Notes: generated by a model from the sequence alone, not told the origin. Positions 7,887 to 17,172 are shown, counted from the first letter of the stretch. The stretch is 61,699 bases of DNA from Anaerolinea sp. (GCA_014879875.1 JACSRF010000294.1:1-61699); one strand, 5' to 3'. Made by a program: numbers and translations.

Positions 7887-8853
7887 TCAGCACATGTTTT
7901 ACAAATGGTTGGCGGTGGCGGCAGTGGTGGAGTGGCTGCTGGTGCGCACAATGACGCGGGCGGCGATTCATGTACCCAAGTCTTCGTTGGTTATTTGGGT
8001 ATATACGGCCGTTAATCAGATTGGTCTGATTTCGGCTGCATTTGTTGCTTTGCTGGCATTCGTCCTTTTGCTGTGGCTGGTCTGGGAAACCCGGCAGACC
8101 ATTATGCTGCCGTTAGCCTTGGTAGGGCTGTCTGGTTTAAGCGCGTTGCTTTTATTCGTTGCGCCACCGGCATGGTTGGCGGTGACTTATCAACTTTTTG
8201 CGATCATGGCGGTCCTCTTGCTCGTTGGCAGCAGTTATTGGCAGGGGGTGGCGGAACCGGGGTGGAAGAGGAGATGGCGGGGTACGGCCGTCGTGCTGTT
8301 CCCTGCCTGCGCCCTGTTGGCCGGGCTGGCAGTGCAGCTATTGCCCAACTTGTACAGGCTGCTCGGCTGGCCGGGGCCACCGCCATTCACCACAGTTTTG
8401 TATAATCTTGGCGAGATGTTTGTAGTCGGCAGTGTATTGGTCTGGTGGTGGGAATACGGCCGTAGCCGTCCCTGGCAGCATTGGTTGTTGGCTGTCATGC
8501 CGGCTTTGCTTTTCGCCCTCAGTTTCTGGCACGATCCAGCCATGACCGGCATCCTCACCATTTGGTCAACGGGATTGACGCTCTTTTTACCCTGGCTGGT
8601 GTATGTATTGGCGTTGTGGCTGGCGGGGGTGACGGTGTTGGTTAACTGGCAAGCGCGGCCGGCATTGGCCTATGCCATCTTGCTTCTCATTGCGGCAGGG
8701 TATGCACCACAGTTGAGTTCGCAGTTGTTCTGTGCCTTGATTGCCTTGTGGCTGTTGGCGCAGCCGTTACCCGGCGTGCAAAAACAAACCAGTAGCGTCT
8801 GGCAGCAAGATGAGTCAGGAATAGCAGCCACACTGCTAACCGATAACCGCTAA
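7879..8853 (+). CDS. Polytopic membrane protein of the nxr/nar operon
   Basis: This 324-residue protein is nearly all hydrophobic, with about nine or ten predicted transmembrane helices and few conserved His residues. The start at 7879 overlaps the heme-subunit stop and fits the operon. A longer open frame upstream overlaps that gene and is rejected. I do not recognise the family. Its position suggests a quinone-side membrane partner or an assembly factor for the oxidoreductase, but the paired His residues needed for a diheme cytochrome b are not evident. The tail from about residue 300 is polar. Confidence 0.65.
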   Translation: MSNQHMFYKWLAVAAVVEWLLVRTMTRAAIHVPKSSLVIWVYTAVNQIGLISAAFVALLAFVLLLWLVWETRQTIMLPLALVGLSGLSALLLFVAPPAWLAVTYQLFAIMAVLLLVGSSYWQGVAEPGWKRRWRGTAVVLFPACALLAGLAVQLLPNLYRLLGWPGPPPFTTVLYNLGEMFVVGSVLVWWWEYGRSRPWQHWLLAVMPALLFALSFWHDPAMTGILTIWSTGLTLFLPWLVYVLALWLAGVTVLVNWQARPALAYAILLLIAAGYAPQLSSQLFCALIALWLLAQPLPGVQKQTSSVWQQDESGIAATLLTDNR

Positions 8854-8856
8854 CCG

Positions 8857-9594
8857 ATGACTGATCCCCTGGCTCAACTTCTGGAACAATCGGTTGCTCT
8901 ACACCACCACCTCTGCCCCCGGCAGGTGTTGGGGGTGCGCATGGGGATGCTGGCTGGCAAACTCCTGTCCCTGCAACTACCCCAGACGAACAAACGGTTG
9001 CTCACCATTGTAGAGACGGATGGCTGTTTTACCGATGGCGTTTCGGTAGCCACCAATTGTTGGGTGGGGCGGCGTACCATGCGCGTGGAAGATTTTGGCA
9101 AGGTGGCAGCCACGTTTGTAGACACGCGCACGGAAACGGCCGTGCGCCTCTTCCCCTCCCCCCATGCCCGCCAACTGGCCCCGACTTATGCCCCCGAAGC
9201 CAAAAACCGGTGGCAAGGCTACCTGCTAGGCTACCAACGGGTACCGGATGAAAACCTCTTGATGATGCAGCAGGTGCAGCTCAACGTACCGGTCAGCCAG
9301 CTCCTCAGCCGCGCCGGGGCGTGCGCCATGTGTACCTGGTGTGGCGAAGAAATCATCATATGCCCATACTTTGCGCTATTGCAAAGACGGCCGTCAGCTG
9401 CTCTGCCACAATATCAGCATGACATCGCACACCTGGAGGCAAACCCTGATGACACGAAAATGGGCAATGATTTTTGTTCTGCCGGGCGGACTGGGGCTGG
9501 TCTGGCTCGTTTTTCTGGCGCTGGCCAGTCGCACCCAGGCGGGCGCGGGCAGTACAGCCTTTTTACCGCTCATCTTTTCCCCTTTGAATTATGA
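8857..9594 (+). CDS. FmdE-like protein with a frameshifted C-terminal zinc ribbon
   Basis: The first 165 or so residues match the FmdE/DUF-type domain named after formylmethanofuran dehydrogenase subunit E, including HHHLCPRQVLGVRMG and the TDGCFTDG motif. The family normally ends in a short ribbon of the form CxxCGEE...DGRxLCxxC. Here CTWCGEE is in frame, but the matching DGRQLLC segment lies in another frame immediately after, so a frameshift near 9345-9365 is likely, either real or a sequencing error. As written the frame runs on for about 75 unrelated residues and overlaps the next gene by 146 bases. In molybdenum-enzyme loci such proteins are often thought to act in cofactor or metal handling. 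A methanogenic role is not implied. Confidence 0.6.
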   Translation: MTDPLAQLLEQSVALHHHLCPRQVLGVRMGMLAGKLLSLQLPQTNKRLLTIVETDGCFTDGVSVATNCWVGRRTMRVEDFGKVAATFVDTRTETAVRLFPSPHARQLAPTYAPEAKNRWQGYLLGYQRVPDENLLMMQQVQLNVPVSQLLSRAGACAMCTWCGEEIIICPYFALLQRRPSAALPQYQHDIAHLEANPDDTKMGNDFCSAGRTGAGLARFSGAGQSHPGGRGQYSLFTAHLFPFEL

Positions 9595-11290
9595 CATCTT
9601 GTTAGACGGGGCCGCCTTTACGCCCCATGTACTGGCCGTGGAAACCGGCACGGCCGTCACCTGGAAAAATGGCGAGTCCACCCCACAATCCATCACTGCC
9701 GGTTGGGGTGCATTTAATTCGCCAGAACTGCCGCCACACGGTCTGTTTAACTGGCCGGCTAACACTCCTGGCATTTACACCTACACTACCGCCGCCGATA
9801 GCTCGATTGAGGGCGCGCTGGTGGTTTCCGAAAATGGGGCGGCTGACTGGTTTAACGGCCGTACCCCCGCCCAGGCGTATGCTGACTCCTGCGCCGGCTG
9901 TCATGGCGCTGACCGGGCCGGCGGCATTGGCCCCGCCCTGCTGCCCGGCGCCCTCACCGAAAACGACGCTTTTTACGTGGATACCATCAAAAATGGCCGC
10001 CCCGGGACCATCATGCCCGGCTGGGGTAATTTAGGGCTGCGCGACGAAGAAATCTGGTTGTTGTTCGGCTATTTACGCACAGAACCGGAGGGGGCAGATG
10101 TCCTGTGGACAATGGCTGACATCCAGGCCAGCCACACCATCCTGATTGATGAAAGCACGCTGCCCATCACCCCCACCCACAGCGGCAACCTGGATAACCT
10201 GATGCTGGTCACCGAGCGCGAAGCGGAGCGAATCGCCGTTTTTGATGGTGACACGCATACTCTGTTGGGGCGCATCAACACCAGTTACCGGGCACACGGT
10301 TACGCCTTTGACCCCACCAATGACCGTTGGGCTTATAACATCGGCCGAGATGGCTGGCTGTTTAAGATGGATTTGTATACCTTGCAACCGGTGACCAAAG
10401 TGCGCGTCGGGTTAGATTCGCGTGGGCTGGCGATTTCTGATGATGGCCATTATCTGATTGCCGGGAATTTTGCCCCGTACACGGCCGTCATCCTGGACGC
10501 GCATACCCTGCAACCGCTCAAAGTGATTGACACCGAGGGGTATGACCCGGACGGCCGTTGGGTACAATCTCGCGTGGCCATCACCAGCGACGTAGCCCCT
10601 GGTCTGGTTGGCCCCTACTTCATCATCGCCCTCAAAGAAGCCGGGCAGGTGTGGCGCATTGATTTCAGCCAGCCAGACTTCCCTATCACCAAACTGACAA
10701 ATGTGGGTCGAATACTGCACGATGGTTTTCTCAGCCCAGACAACGGCCGTTTCTATTTAGCCTCGCAAGAAGATAACTCGATGGCCGTCATTGATGTTAC
10801 CAACTGGACGCTCGTCGCCCAAATCGCCACCGGCGATACGCCCCATCCCGGCTCCGGCGCGGTTTGGGAAGCCAATGGGCAGACGTATGGCGCCACCACC
10901 CACGCCGGTGAAGGACTGGTCACCATCTGGAACCTGGCCGACAACCAGATCGCCGCTCAAATCCCCACCAGCGGCCCCGGTCTGTTTATCCGCGCCCATG
11001 AACAAAACCCCTACATCTGGGCAGATACGATGTTCGCCTCATCACCCAACCAGATTTACGTGATTGACAAGGAAACATTCACCGTGACCCATGTCATCAC
11101 CGATGGGCTGATGACACTGCACCCAGAACTGACCAACGATGGGCAGTTTGTCTACATCAGTGATTGGCAGGGGGAGGTGGTGCGCGTCTACAATGCTCAA
11201 ACCTTTGCCCTGGTAGCCGAATTACCCGATCTGATAACACCCACCGGCATCTTCAACACATCGCGACGTTATGAAATGTTAGGCCATTAA
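9449..11290 (+). CDS. Secreted cytochrome c / cytochrome d1 protein (NirS-like) with degenerate cupredoxin domain
   Basis: This 613-residue protein begins at an ATG with GGAGG nine bases upstream, inside the tail of the FmdE-like frame. A signal peptide is followed by FLPLIF, then a cupredoxin-like beta domain (about 50-130) lacking the His/Cys/His/Met copper ligands. Next come a cytochrome c domain (CAGCH at 148-152, candidate axial Met189) and a C-terminal d1-type eight-bladed propeller. His424 (LHDGF) and His466 (TPHPG) are 42 residues apart, like the catalytic His327/His369 pair of Pseudomonas NirS. The proximal d1 ligand region is altered (AHGYAFDP). It probably reduces nitrite to NO, or is a NirN-like relative. 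No d1-heme biosynthesis genes are visible here. Confidence 0.78.
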   Translation: MTRKWAMIFVLPGGLGLVWLVFLALASRTQAGAGSTAFLPLIFSPLNYDILLDGAAFTPHVLAVETGTAVTWKNGESTPQSITAGWGAFNSPELPPHGLFNWPANTPGIYTYTTAADSSIEGALVVSENGAADWFNGRTPAQAYADSCAGCHGADRAGGIGPALLPGALTENDAFYVDTIKNGRPGTIMPGWGNLGLRDEEIWLLFGYLRTEPEGADVLWTMADIQASHTILIDESTLPITPTHSGNLDNLMLVTEREAERIAVFDGDTHTLLGRINTSYRAHGYAFDPTNDRWAYNIGRDGWLFKMDLYTLQPVTKVRVGLDSRGLAISDDGHYLIAGNFAPYTAVILDAHTLQPLKVIDTEGYDPDGRWVQSRVAITSDVAPGLVGPYFIIALKEAGQVWRIDFSQPDFPITKLTNVGRILHDGFLSPDNGRFYLASQEDNSMAVIDVTNWTLVAQIATGDTPHPGSGAVWEANGQTYGATTHAGEGLVTIWNLADNQIAAQIPTSGPGLFIRAHEQNPYIWADTMFASSPNQIYVIDKETFTVTHVITDGLMTLHPELTNDGQFVYISDWQGEVVRVYNAQTFALVAELPDLITPTGIFNTSRRYEMLGH

Positions 11291-11309
11291 ATTATGTTAT
11301 CATAGTGTC

Positions 11310-13193
11310 ATGCACAATGGTTCATTACAGACTCAATTAAACGCTGTTTTCCTCGGTTTTTTGTTATTAGTTACCAGTTCGGTAGCCGTCACGTTCGGGC
11401 TGGTACAAACGCAGCAGCATGACGCCGCCATCATCAACCTGTCCGGTCGTCAGCGCATGTTGGCGCAGCAAATGATCCGGCTGGCGCTAACCGATCCGGC
11501 AAACCCCGAACTGCCTGAAACCAGCGCCCACTTTGAGCAAACCCTGTCGGCGCTGGCTGAAGGGGGCAAGGTGATGGATGGTAACGGCCGTTTTCTCACC
11601 CTTTCGCCGCCTACCCACCCCACCATTCAGTCCGAGCTAACGGCCGTTACCACACGCTGGTCCACTTTCAAGAACCACTTGCAGCCGCCCATAGACAGCG
11701 CCGTTTTGCAAACCGAATTTACCACCCTTCTCACCCAACTCGATGAAGTCGTCAGCGCCTACGAAGCGCAGGCGCGAGCCAAAATCACCCGGCTGCGCTG
11801 GGCGCAGTTTGCCTTTTTGACTGCCGCTTTTCTGATATTAACCTGGGGCTACCGCCTGGTTCACCACCAGCTTCTACAACCACTGGTTGCTCTGGGCAGC
11901 GCAGCACAAAAGATTGGTGCGGGCAATCTGGGCGACCCTGTACCCGTTCTGCCTGGCGCGGAACTAGGACAACTGGGGCAGACAATGGAAACGATGCGCG
12001 GCGAGATTGCCCGCTACCAAACCTCGCTGGAACAACAGATAGCGCAGCGCACTCAAGAACTGACGGCCGCTTTTGAATTCAGCCAGGAAATTGTGCGCCA
12101 GCTTGATACGGATGCCCTGTTACAGTCAGTGGTGCAGCGTGCCCGTGACCTGATGCAAGGTGCGGCGGCTTCCGTGTGTGTATTAGATAAGGACGGCCGT
12201 GTCCTGGAACTTGTCGCCAGCAGTGGCGCGGGCAAGAACCATCTCGGCCTGCGCCAATCCACAGAGCGCGGCATTGCCCTGCCCGTCATCCAACAGCAGA
12301 AAACCGTCATCGCCGAAGGTGACTGTACCAACTGTAGTTTTCTACACCATTTTCCCGGCACGATGTGCATAGCCGCGCCCTTACAGGTGGGGGAACAGTC
12401 GTTGGGCGCTCTATGTGTCGTTCGGCCACAACGCCCCTTTGATGCCGATGAAATCCGCGCCTTGACACTGTTAGCCAATGCCGCCGCCGTCGGGCTGGAA
12501 AACACCCGGTTGATAGCCGCCGGTAAAAGTCAGACAGCGGAAAACGCCTCGTTGTCTGAGCGGCAGCGATTGGCAGCCGAATTGCACGATAATCTGGCAC
12601 AAACATTGGGAGCCATTAACCTGAAAGCTGGTTTAACCGCTGAATACATCCAAAGAGGAAAAAATGATACGGCCGTCACTCATCTGAAAGAGATGCAAAC
12701 CAGACTTGAAAGCGCCTATACCCAGGTACGGATGGCCCTGACCGGGCTGCATGATCGCCTGCCGGAAACAGGAGACCTGCTCCCAGAGGTGCAAACGCTG
12801 CTGGCTGATTTTGAAGCCCAATCTGGTTTGCCAGCCCGGTTGGTCATCGAAAAGAAAGGGGAGGTGATATTAACGGCCGTTGCCCAAAAACAAGCCCTGC
12901 ACATCCTGCGCGAAGCCCTCATCAACATTCGCCGCCATGCCCAGGCCTCCCAGGTAACAGTCAGCCTGACGCCAACAGACGACGCCATCACCCTCACCGT
13001 CACCGATGATGGCATCGGCTTTACTCTCAACCGGGTTGATGCACAACACCACCTGGGACTGACCATCATGCGTACCCGCGCCGAACGCAGCCGCGGAGAA
13101 CTGAGTATCGACTCGGCGCCGGGGGAAGGAACGCGGATTACAGCCGTATTCCCCGCCACGCCGATCAACCAACCCCAACTGGAGAGCGCCTGA
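11310..13193 (+). CDS. NarX/NarQ-type sensor histidine kinase with Cys-containing GAF domain
   Basis: This 627-residue membrane kinase has TM1 near residues 10-30, a type IV pili methyl-accepting-like sensor region with INLSGRQRMLAQQM (the place of the NarX P-box), TM2 near 165-185, a HAMP segment, a GAF domain (about 255-395), a HisKA_3 dimerisation helix with phospho-acceptor His426 (AAELHDN), and an HATPase domain (DDGIGF). The GAF domain carries Cys339-x2-Cys342 and Cys353, a grouping that could bind metal or sense redox. It is translationally coupled to the response regulator (TGATG). A nitrate/nitrite-type signal is inferred from context. Confidence 0.82.
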   Translation: MHNGSLQTQLNAVFLGFLLLVTSSVAVTFGLVQTQQHDAAIINLSGRQRMLAQQMIRLALTDPANPELPETSAHFEQTLSALAEGGKVMDGNGRFLTLSPPTHPTIQSELTAVTTRWSTFKNHLQPPIDSAVLQTEFTTLLTQLDEVVSAYEAQARAKITRLRWAQFAFLTAAFLILTWGYRLVHHQLLQPLVALGSAAQKIGAGNLGDPVPVLPGAELGQLGQTMETMRGEIARYQTSLEQQIAQRTQELTAAFEFSQEIVRQLDTDALLQSVVQRARDLMQGAAASVCVLDKDGRVLELVASSGAGKNHLGLRQSTERGIALPVIQQQKTVIAEGDCTNCSFLHHFPGTMCIAAPLQVGEQSLGALCVVRPQRPFDADEIRALTLLANAAAVGLENTRLIAAGKSQTAENASLSERQRLAAELHDNLAQTLGAINLKAGLTAEYIQRGKNDTAVTHLKEMQTRLESAYTQVRMALTGLHDRLPETGDLLPEVQTLLADFEAQSGLPARLVIEKKGEVILTAVAQKQALHILREALINIRRHAQASQVTVSLTPTDDAITLTVTDDGIGFTLNRVDAQHHLGLTIMRTRAERSRGELSIDSAPGEGTRITAVFPATPINQPQLESA

Positions 13194-13909
13194 TGCCCGA
13201 TTCCCCTGCCCGCATCCTGCTCGTTGACGACCATGAACTTTTCCGCGAAGGGCTGGCGGGGCTGATTAACGTCCAGCCTGACTTAACCGTCGTCGGGCAG
13301 GCTGGGGATGGCCTGGAAGCATTGATGCTCGCCCGCGATTTGCAGCCAGACTTGATTGTGATGGACATCAACATGCCCATCAGTGATGGGCTGGAAGCAA
13401 CCCGGCTCATCCGGCAGACGCTGCCCGACGTGCGTATTGTCATGCTCACCGTGCATGACCAGGACGAAAAATTGTTTGCGGCCATCAAGGCTGGAGCCAA
13501 CGGCTATATGCTCAAAGATACCAATTCAGCCAATTTTCTCCAGGGAGTGCGTGGCGCATTGGGCGGTGAAGCAAACTTGCCCCCCCGGTTGGCTTCCAGC
13601 CTGCTGCAAGCGTATGCGCGGATGGTCAGACAGCCCGACCACGCACCCGACATTGAAGACAACCCCGACCTGACAACCCGTGAGTTGGAGGTGCTGAACC
13701 TCATTGCTACCGGCGCGTCTAATCAGGAAATCGCCGACCAGCTTTCTATCAGCCTGCATACCACCAAGAGCCACGTGCGCAACATTCTTGGCAAACTTCA
13801 TGCCGTCAATCGTCGCCACGCCGCCCGCTTGGCGGCGCAGCGCGGCCTGCTGGGAACGGCCGAACACCCTTCTAAACCCTATCCGGCGGCAGGCGGCTGG
13901 TCAGAATAA
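13193..13909 (+). CDS. NarL/FixJ-type response regulator
   Basis: This 238-residue protein has an N-terminal receiver domain with the acidic pair in LLVDDHE, phospho-acceptor Asp58 (VMDINMP) and conserved Lys in MLKDT. It ends in a LuxR-type helix-turn-helix (LTTRELEVLNLIATGASNQEIA). Its start overlaps the kinase stop by one base, so the two form a pair. The last 38 bases overlap the end of the convergent SARP-type regulator gene. It is likely to control the respiratory locus, but no binding site can be identified from one window. Confidence 0.9.
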   Translation: MPDSPARILLVDDHELFREGLAGLINVQPDLTVVGQAGDGLEALMLARDLQPDLIVMDINMPISDGLEATRLIRQTLPDVRIVMLTVHDQDEKLFAAIKAGANGYMLKDTNSANFLQGVRGALGGEANLPPRLASSLLQAYARMVRQPDHAPDIEDNPDLTTRELEVLNLIATGASNQEIADQLSISLHTTKSHVRNILGKLHAVNRRHAARLAAQRGLLGTAEHPSKPYPAAGGWSE

Positions 13910-16900
13910 AATCTTCCAGTTTCTCTTTGAGGACGGGCCAGGGCTGGGGGACGGCCGTTTCCCCCAACCCAAACCGCCCACACAGAGCCGCCACCTCTTC
14001 CTGCCATGCGGCGGTCAGTGTAAAATAGCGCCTTAGCCCCGCCACCAACTCCTCTGCCAACGGCCGTTGCCCCAACAAAGCCAGCCACTCCATCCACGCA
14101 ATCAGGCAAACCGTTTGTAACCCCACTTCCTGCAAGCTGTCTGCCAGTGCCAGCGCCTCCTGAAAACAGACGGCCGCTTGCTGGCGCTGCCCCGTGTATT
14201 CTGAAGCCAACGCCAAAGTCAGCAAAACCTGTCCCAGCCGCCAGCGATCCCCGGCCAACCGCGCCGTTTGCACGGCCGTTTCTCCCATCTGCACCGCCTC
14301 CGCCCACCGCCTCTGCTTCAACGCCAGATGCGCCATCATCCCCTGCACCGTCCCGGTCAAAGTTGGGTCGCCCACCGCCCGATTCAGGCTATCCGCCTCC
14401 GCAAACAACGCCCCGGCCGCCGCCCAATCCCCCTGAGCATACACAATGAAGCCTTGCAGTTGGCGGGAATTCGCCCGATGGTAGGGAAAAGGATGCTCAC
14501 CCAGCGCCGCCCACGATGCCTTGATATAACTTTCTGCCTCGTCCAGCTTGCTTTGACGCAAAGCCAACTGCGCCAGCACGTAGTTGGCCGTCCAGATGGA
14601 GGGCGGATGCCCCATGCGGGTGCTGGTCGTCAGGGCCAATTGGCCGTAGTGGGTGCCCTCTTCCAGCCGATTCACCAGCGATGCCAGATTGCACAACTGA
14701 TTTGCCAGCGAACTGGTCAGCCACAAATCCTCTTCCGGGTGGATTAACCCCAGTCCGGCTTCGGTTGTTTCCCATGCGGCGGCAAATTGGCTACTGCGGC
14801 GCAAGGCCACGCCCTGCTGAAGGCAGGCGTAAGCAGCTTCACGCGGGTCGTTGGCTAATTGGGCGGCCGTGAACGCTTCTAAAAGTAGCTCAAGAGTAAC
14901 GGCCGTATCCACCGCCAAGAAGTTCCGTAGGGACGCTAACCGGTTTTGCCAACGATAGGCGATGGGGCTATCGGCACAGACCGCCAACGCCGCCGTTACC
15001 ATCTCCACCCCCTGCTCATATTGGCTGTTGTTTTGCCAATAGGCCGTCGCCACCCCCACCGTTTGGGCAAAAAAGGCACAATCGGCCGTTTCCACCGCCC
15101 ATTGCCACGCCGCATTTAGATTATCCGCTTCGGGCTGGATGGTTTGCAGGGCGGAGATGGCTTGGGCGCTACTCATCAGCGGCGCTTGCGCGGTAAGGAG
15201 GTCGGCGTAATACCGGGCATGTTGCTGACGGGCAGCATCCCTTTCGCCACTGGCAATCAAAGCGGTCGCCGCATAGTGGCGCGCCAGTTCGTGCAGGGAA
15301 TAGCGGGGGGAGCGCTGGGCGGTGACGGTCATTTGCACCAATGACCGGCTGACGACGGTTTTTAGAATAGGCAGGGTTGCTTCGGCGATTTGCTCAACGG
15401 CCGTTCGGGTTCCCCCTCCGGCAAAAACCGCCATCCGATTCACGGTACGCCGCTCGGCGTCACTGAGCCGCGCCCATGATTGGTGCATGATTTGGCCGAT
15501 ACTGGCATGGCGCAGCGGCCTCTGCCCAGCGCTGTCGTGCAAAAGCGTCAACCCGTTGGCAATTTCGGCGGCAATCTCCCGACAAGAAAGCGTATCTACC
15601 CAACTGGCCGCCAGTTCCAGCGCCAGCGGATGCCCTTCCACCAGCCGGCAAATCTGCGCCACAAACGGTTCGGCGACCACCGAGAGGGGGAAATCGGGGC
15701 GCGCCATCCGCGCCTGCTGAAAAAAGAGGCGCGCCGCTTCATACTGCTCCGGTTGCCGGCTGTCGGTTGTCGCGGGATAAGCCAGCGGCGGCACTGGCAA
15801 AAGCCATTCACCGGGCACACCCAACGGCTGGCGCGACGTGACCACACATTGCACCCCCGGCGCATCGGCCAGCAACGCCAGCAGGTGGTCAGCCAGCGGG
15901 AGCAGATGTTCAAAGTTGTCGCACAGCAGGAGCAAATGACGCTGGCGCAGGTAGTTGGCGAGTTGCTGGCGCAAAGGGGCGCTGCTGGCGGGGGTGAAGG
16001 GCAAGGCGGCGCTAATCGCCGCAGAGAGTTGTTCACGGCTGCTTTGGCTGGGCAGGCTGTCGAGATTGACCAGCCAGACGCCATCGGCAAAGCGGCTTTG
16101 CAGGTGGCGGGCCAGTTGTACCGCCAGCCGCGTTTTACCAATGCCGCCCAATCCGTTGAGCGTGAGCAACCGGCAGGCGGGGTCGGAAAGGCAGCCGGCG
16201 GCCTGTTCCAGCAATAGTTCGCGGCCAATGAAGGGGGTGAGATCAACGGGCAGGTTGTGTGACAGCGGCGAGGGTGCAAGGGGCACGGCCGCTGGTCGCG
16301 GTTCATCCTCTTGCCGAATCTGCTCATACAGGGCGACTGTTTCCGGCGTAGGCGGCACGCCCAATTCCTGCCACAAAACGGCGCGGCATTGCTCAAACAA
16401 GGCCAGCGCGGCGGTGCGCTCTCCCTGCGCCGCCAATGCCCACATCAACTGCCGGTAACTTTCTTCCCGCCACGAATCGAGCGCAATTTGACGGCTGGCA
16501 ATCTGCCCGGCCGTTGCCCATTGCTGGTTGGCCGTCGCCGCCTCAATCAGCCGTGTCAGGGCGGCCATCACCCGCTGGTGGAGTTGTTCCCGCTTGATGA
16601 GAAGCCACTCTTCAAAGCCCAGCCCGGCTTGCAAAGCGGCATCGGCCAGCAGGGGGCCGGTGTAAAGATTCAGCACACTTTCCGGCGGGATGGGTTGGCC
16701 GCTTGCCAGTTGATCGAGAACGGCCGTTAACTGCCAGACATCCACCACTGTTTCCGCCATCCACACCGGGTTCCATTGCACGGTCTGGTTGTTGACGAGC
16801 AGATAGGGCGGGTCGCGTTGGTCGTCGTGTAGCGCGCGGCGCAATTTGAAAAGGGTTTGGCGCAGATTGTTGCGGGCATCTTTTTCTGCATGGTCAGGCC

Positions 16901-17069
16901 AGAAGAGGCTGGCTAGATGCGCTCGCCGGTGGGCGTGGGGCGCTTCCAAAACGAGGTAGACGAGCAGGGCGCGGGCGTTATCCGACTCAAACCGGTGCAG
17001 AGAACGGCCGTTGAGCGCGGCGTGAAAGCGGCTGAAAAAAGTTAGGTTGAGCGCGGTGGAATTGATCAT
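13872..17069 (-). CDS. SARP/BTAD-domain transcriptional regulator with NB-ARC ATPase and TPR repeats
   Basis: This 1,065-residue protein has an N-terminal winged-helix DNA-binding domain and bacterial transcriptional activator domain (about 1-245, with LASLFWPDHAEKDARNNLRQTLFKLRR split across the HTH and BTAD). An NB-ARC-type ATPase follows from about residue 270, with Walker A GGIGKT and LLLLCDNFEHL as Walker B. A long C-terminal array of TPR-like helices runs to the end. Such AfsR/MalT-like regulators integrate a nucleotide switch with ligand or partner sensing. Target genes are unknown. It is transcribed away from the surface-protein block and converges on the response regulator gene with a 38-base overlap. 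Confidence 0.85.
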   Translation of the reverse strand: MINSTALNLTFFSRFHAALNGRSLHRFESDNARALLVYLVLEAPHAHRRAHLASLFWPDHAEKDARNNLRQTLFKLRRALHDDQRDPPYLLVNNQTVQWNPVWMAETVVDVWQLTAVLDQLASGQPIPPESVLNLYTGPLLADAALQAGLGFEEWLLIKREQLHQRVMAALTRLIEAATANQQWATAGQIASRQIALDSWREESYRQLMWALAAQGERTAALALFEQCRAVLWQELGVPPTPETVALYEQIRQEDEPRPAAVPLAPSPLSHNLPVDLTPFIGRELLLEQAAGCLSDPACRLLTLNGLGGIGKTRLAVQLARHLQSRFADGVWLVNLDSLPSQSSREQLSAAISAALPFTPASSAPLRQQLANYLRQRHLLLLCDNFEHLLPLADHLLALLADAPGVQCVVTSRQPLGVPGEWLLPVPPLAYPATTDSRQPEQYEAARLFFQQARMARPDFPLSVVAEPFVAQICRLVEGHPLALELAASWVDTLSCREIAAEIANGLTLLHDSAGQRPLRHASIGQIMHQSWARLSDAERRTVNRMAVFAGGGTRTAVEQIAEATLPILKTVVSRSLVQMTVTAQRSPRYSLHELARHYAATALIASGERDAARQQHARYYADLLTAQAPLMSSAQAISALQTIQPEADNLNAAWQWAVETADCAFFAQTVGVATAYWQNNSQYEQGVEMVTAALAVCADSPIAYRWQNRLASLRNFLAVDTAVTLELLLEAFTAAQLANDPREAAYACLQQGVALRRSSQFAAAWETTEAGLGLIHPEEDLWLTSSLANQLCNLASLVNRLEEGTHYGQLALTTSTRMGHPPSIWTANYVLAQLALRQSKLDEAESYIKASWAALGEHPFPYHRANSRQLQGFIVYAQGDWAAAGALFAEADSLNRAVGDPTLTGTVQGMMAHLALKQRRWAEAVQMGETAVQTARLAGDRWRLGQVLLTLALASEYTGQRQQAAVCFQEALALADSLQEVGLQTVCLIAWMEWLALLGQRPLAEELVAGLRRYFTLTAAWQEEVAALCGRFGLGETAVPQPWPVLKEKLEDFILTSRLPPDRV

Positions 17070-17172
17070 AACCTGTTCATCTATTGCCGTGAAAGTTTAC
17101 CATATGATACCCGTTGCTGACGATGCTCAAGTAGTAACGCTTTCCTAACGGTACGGTTGGTATGCTAACGAA

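Noticed and set aside
8857-9594. A methanogenesis-type formylmethanofuran dehydrogenase role for the FmdE-like gene
   Set aside because: FmdE-like domains are widespread outside methanogens and no other fmd/fwd genes are present. The context is a molybdenum nitrogen-oxide locus.
15480-16217. A 245-codon plus-strand frame inside the SARP regulator gene
   Set aside because: Antisense shadow; the minus-strand protein has complete DNA-binding, ATPase and TPR regions.
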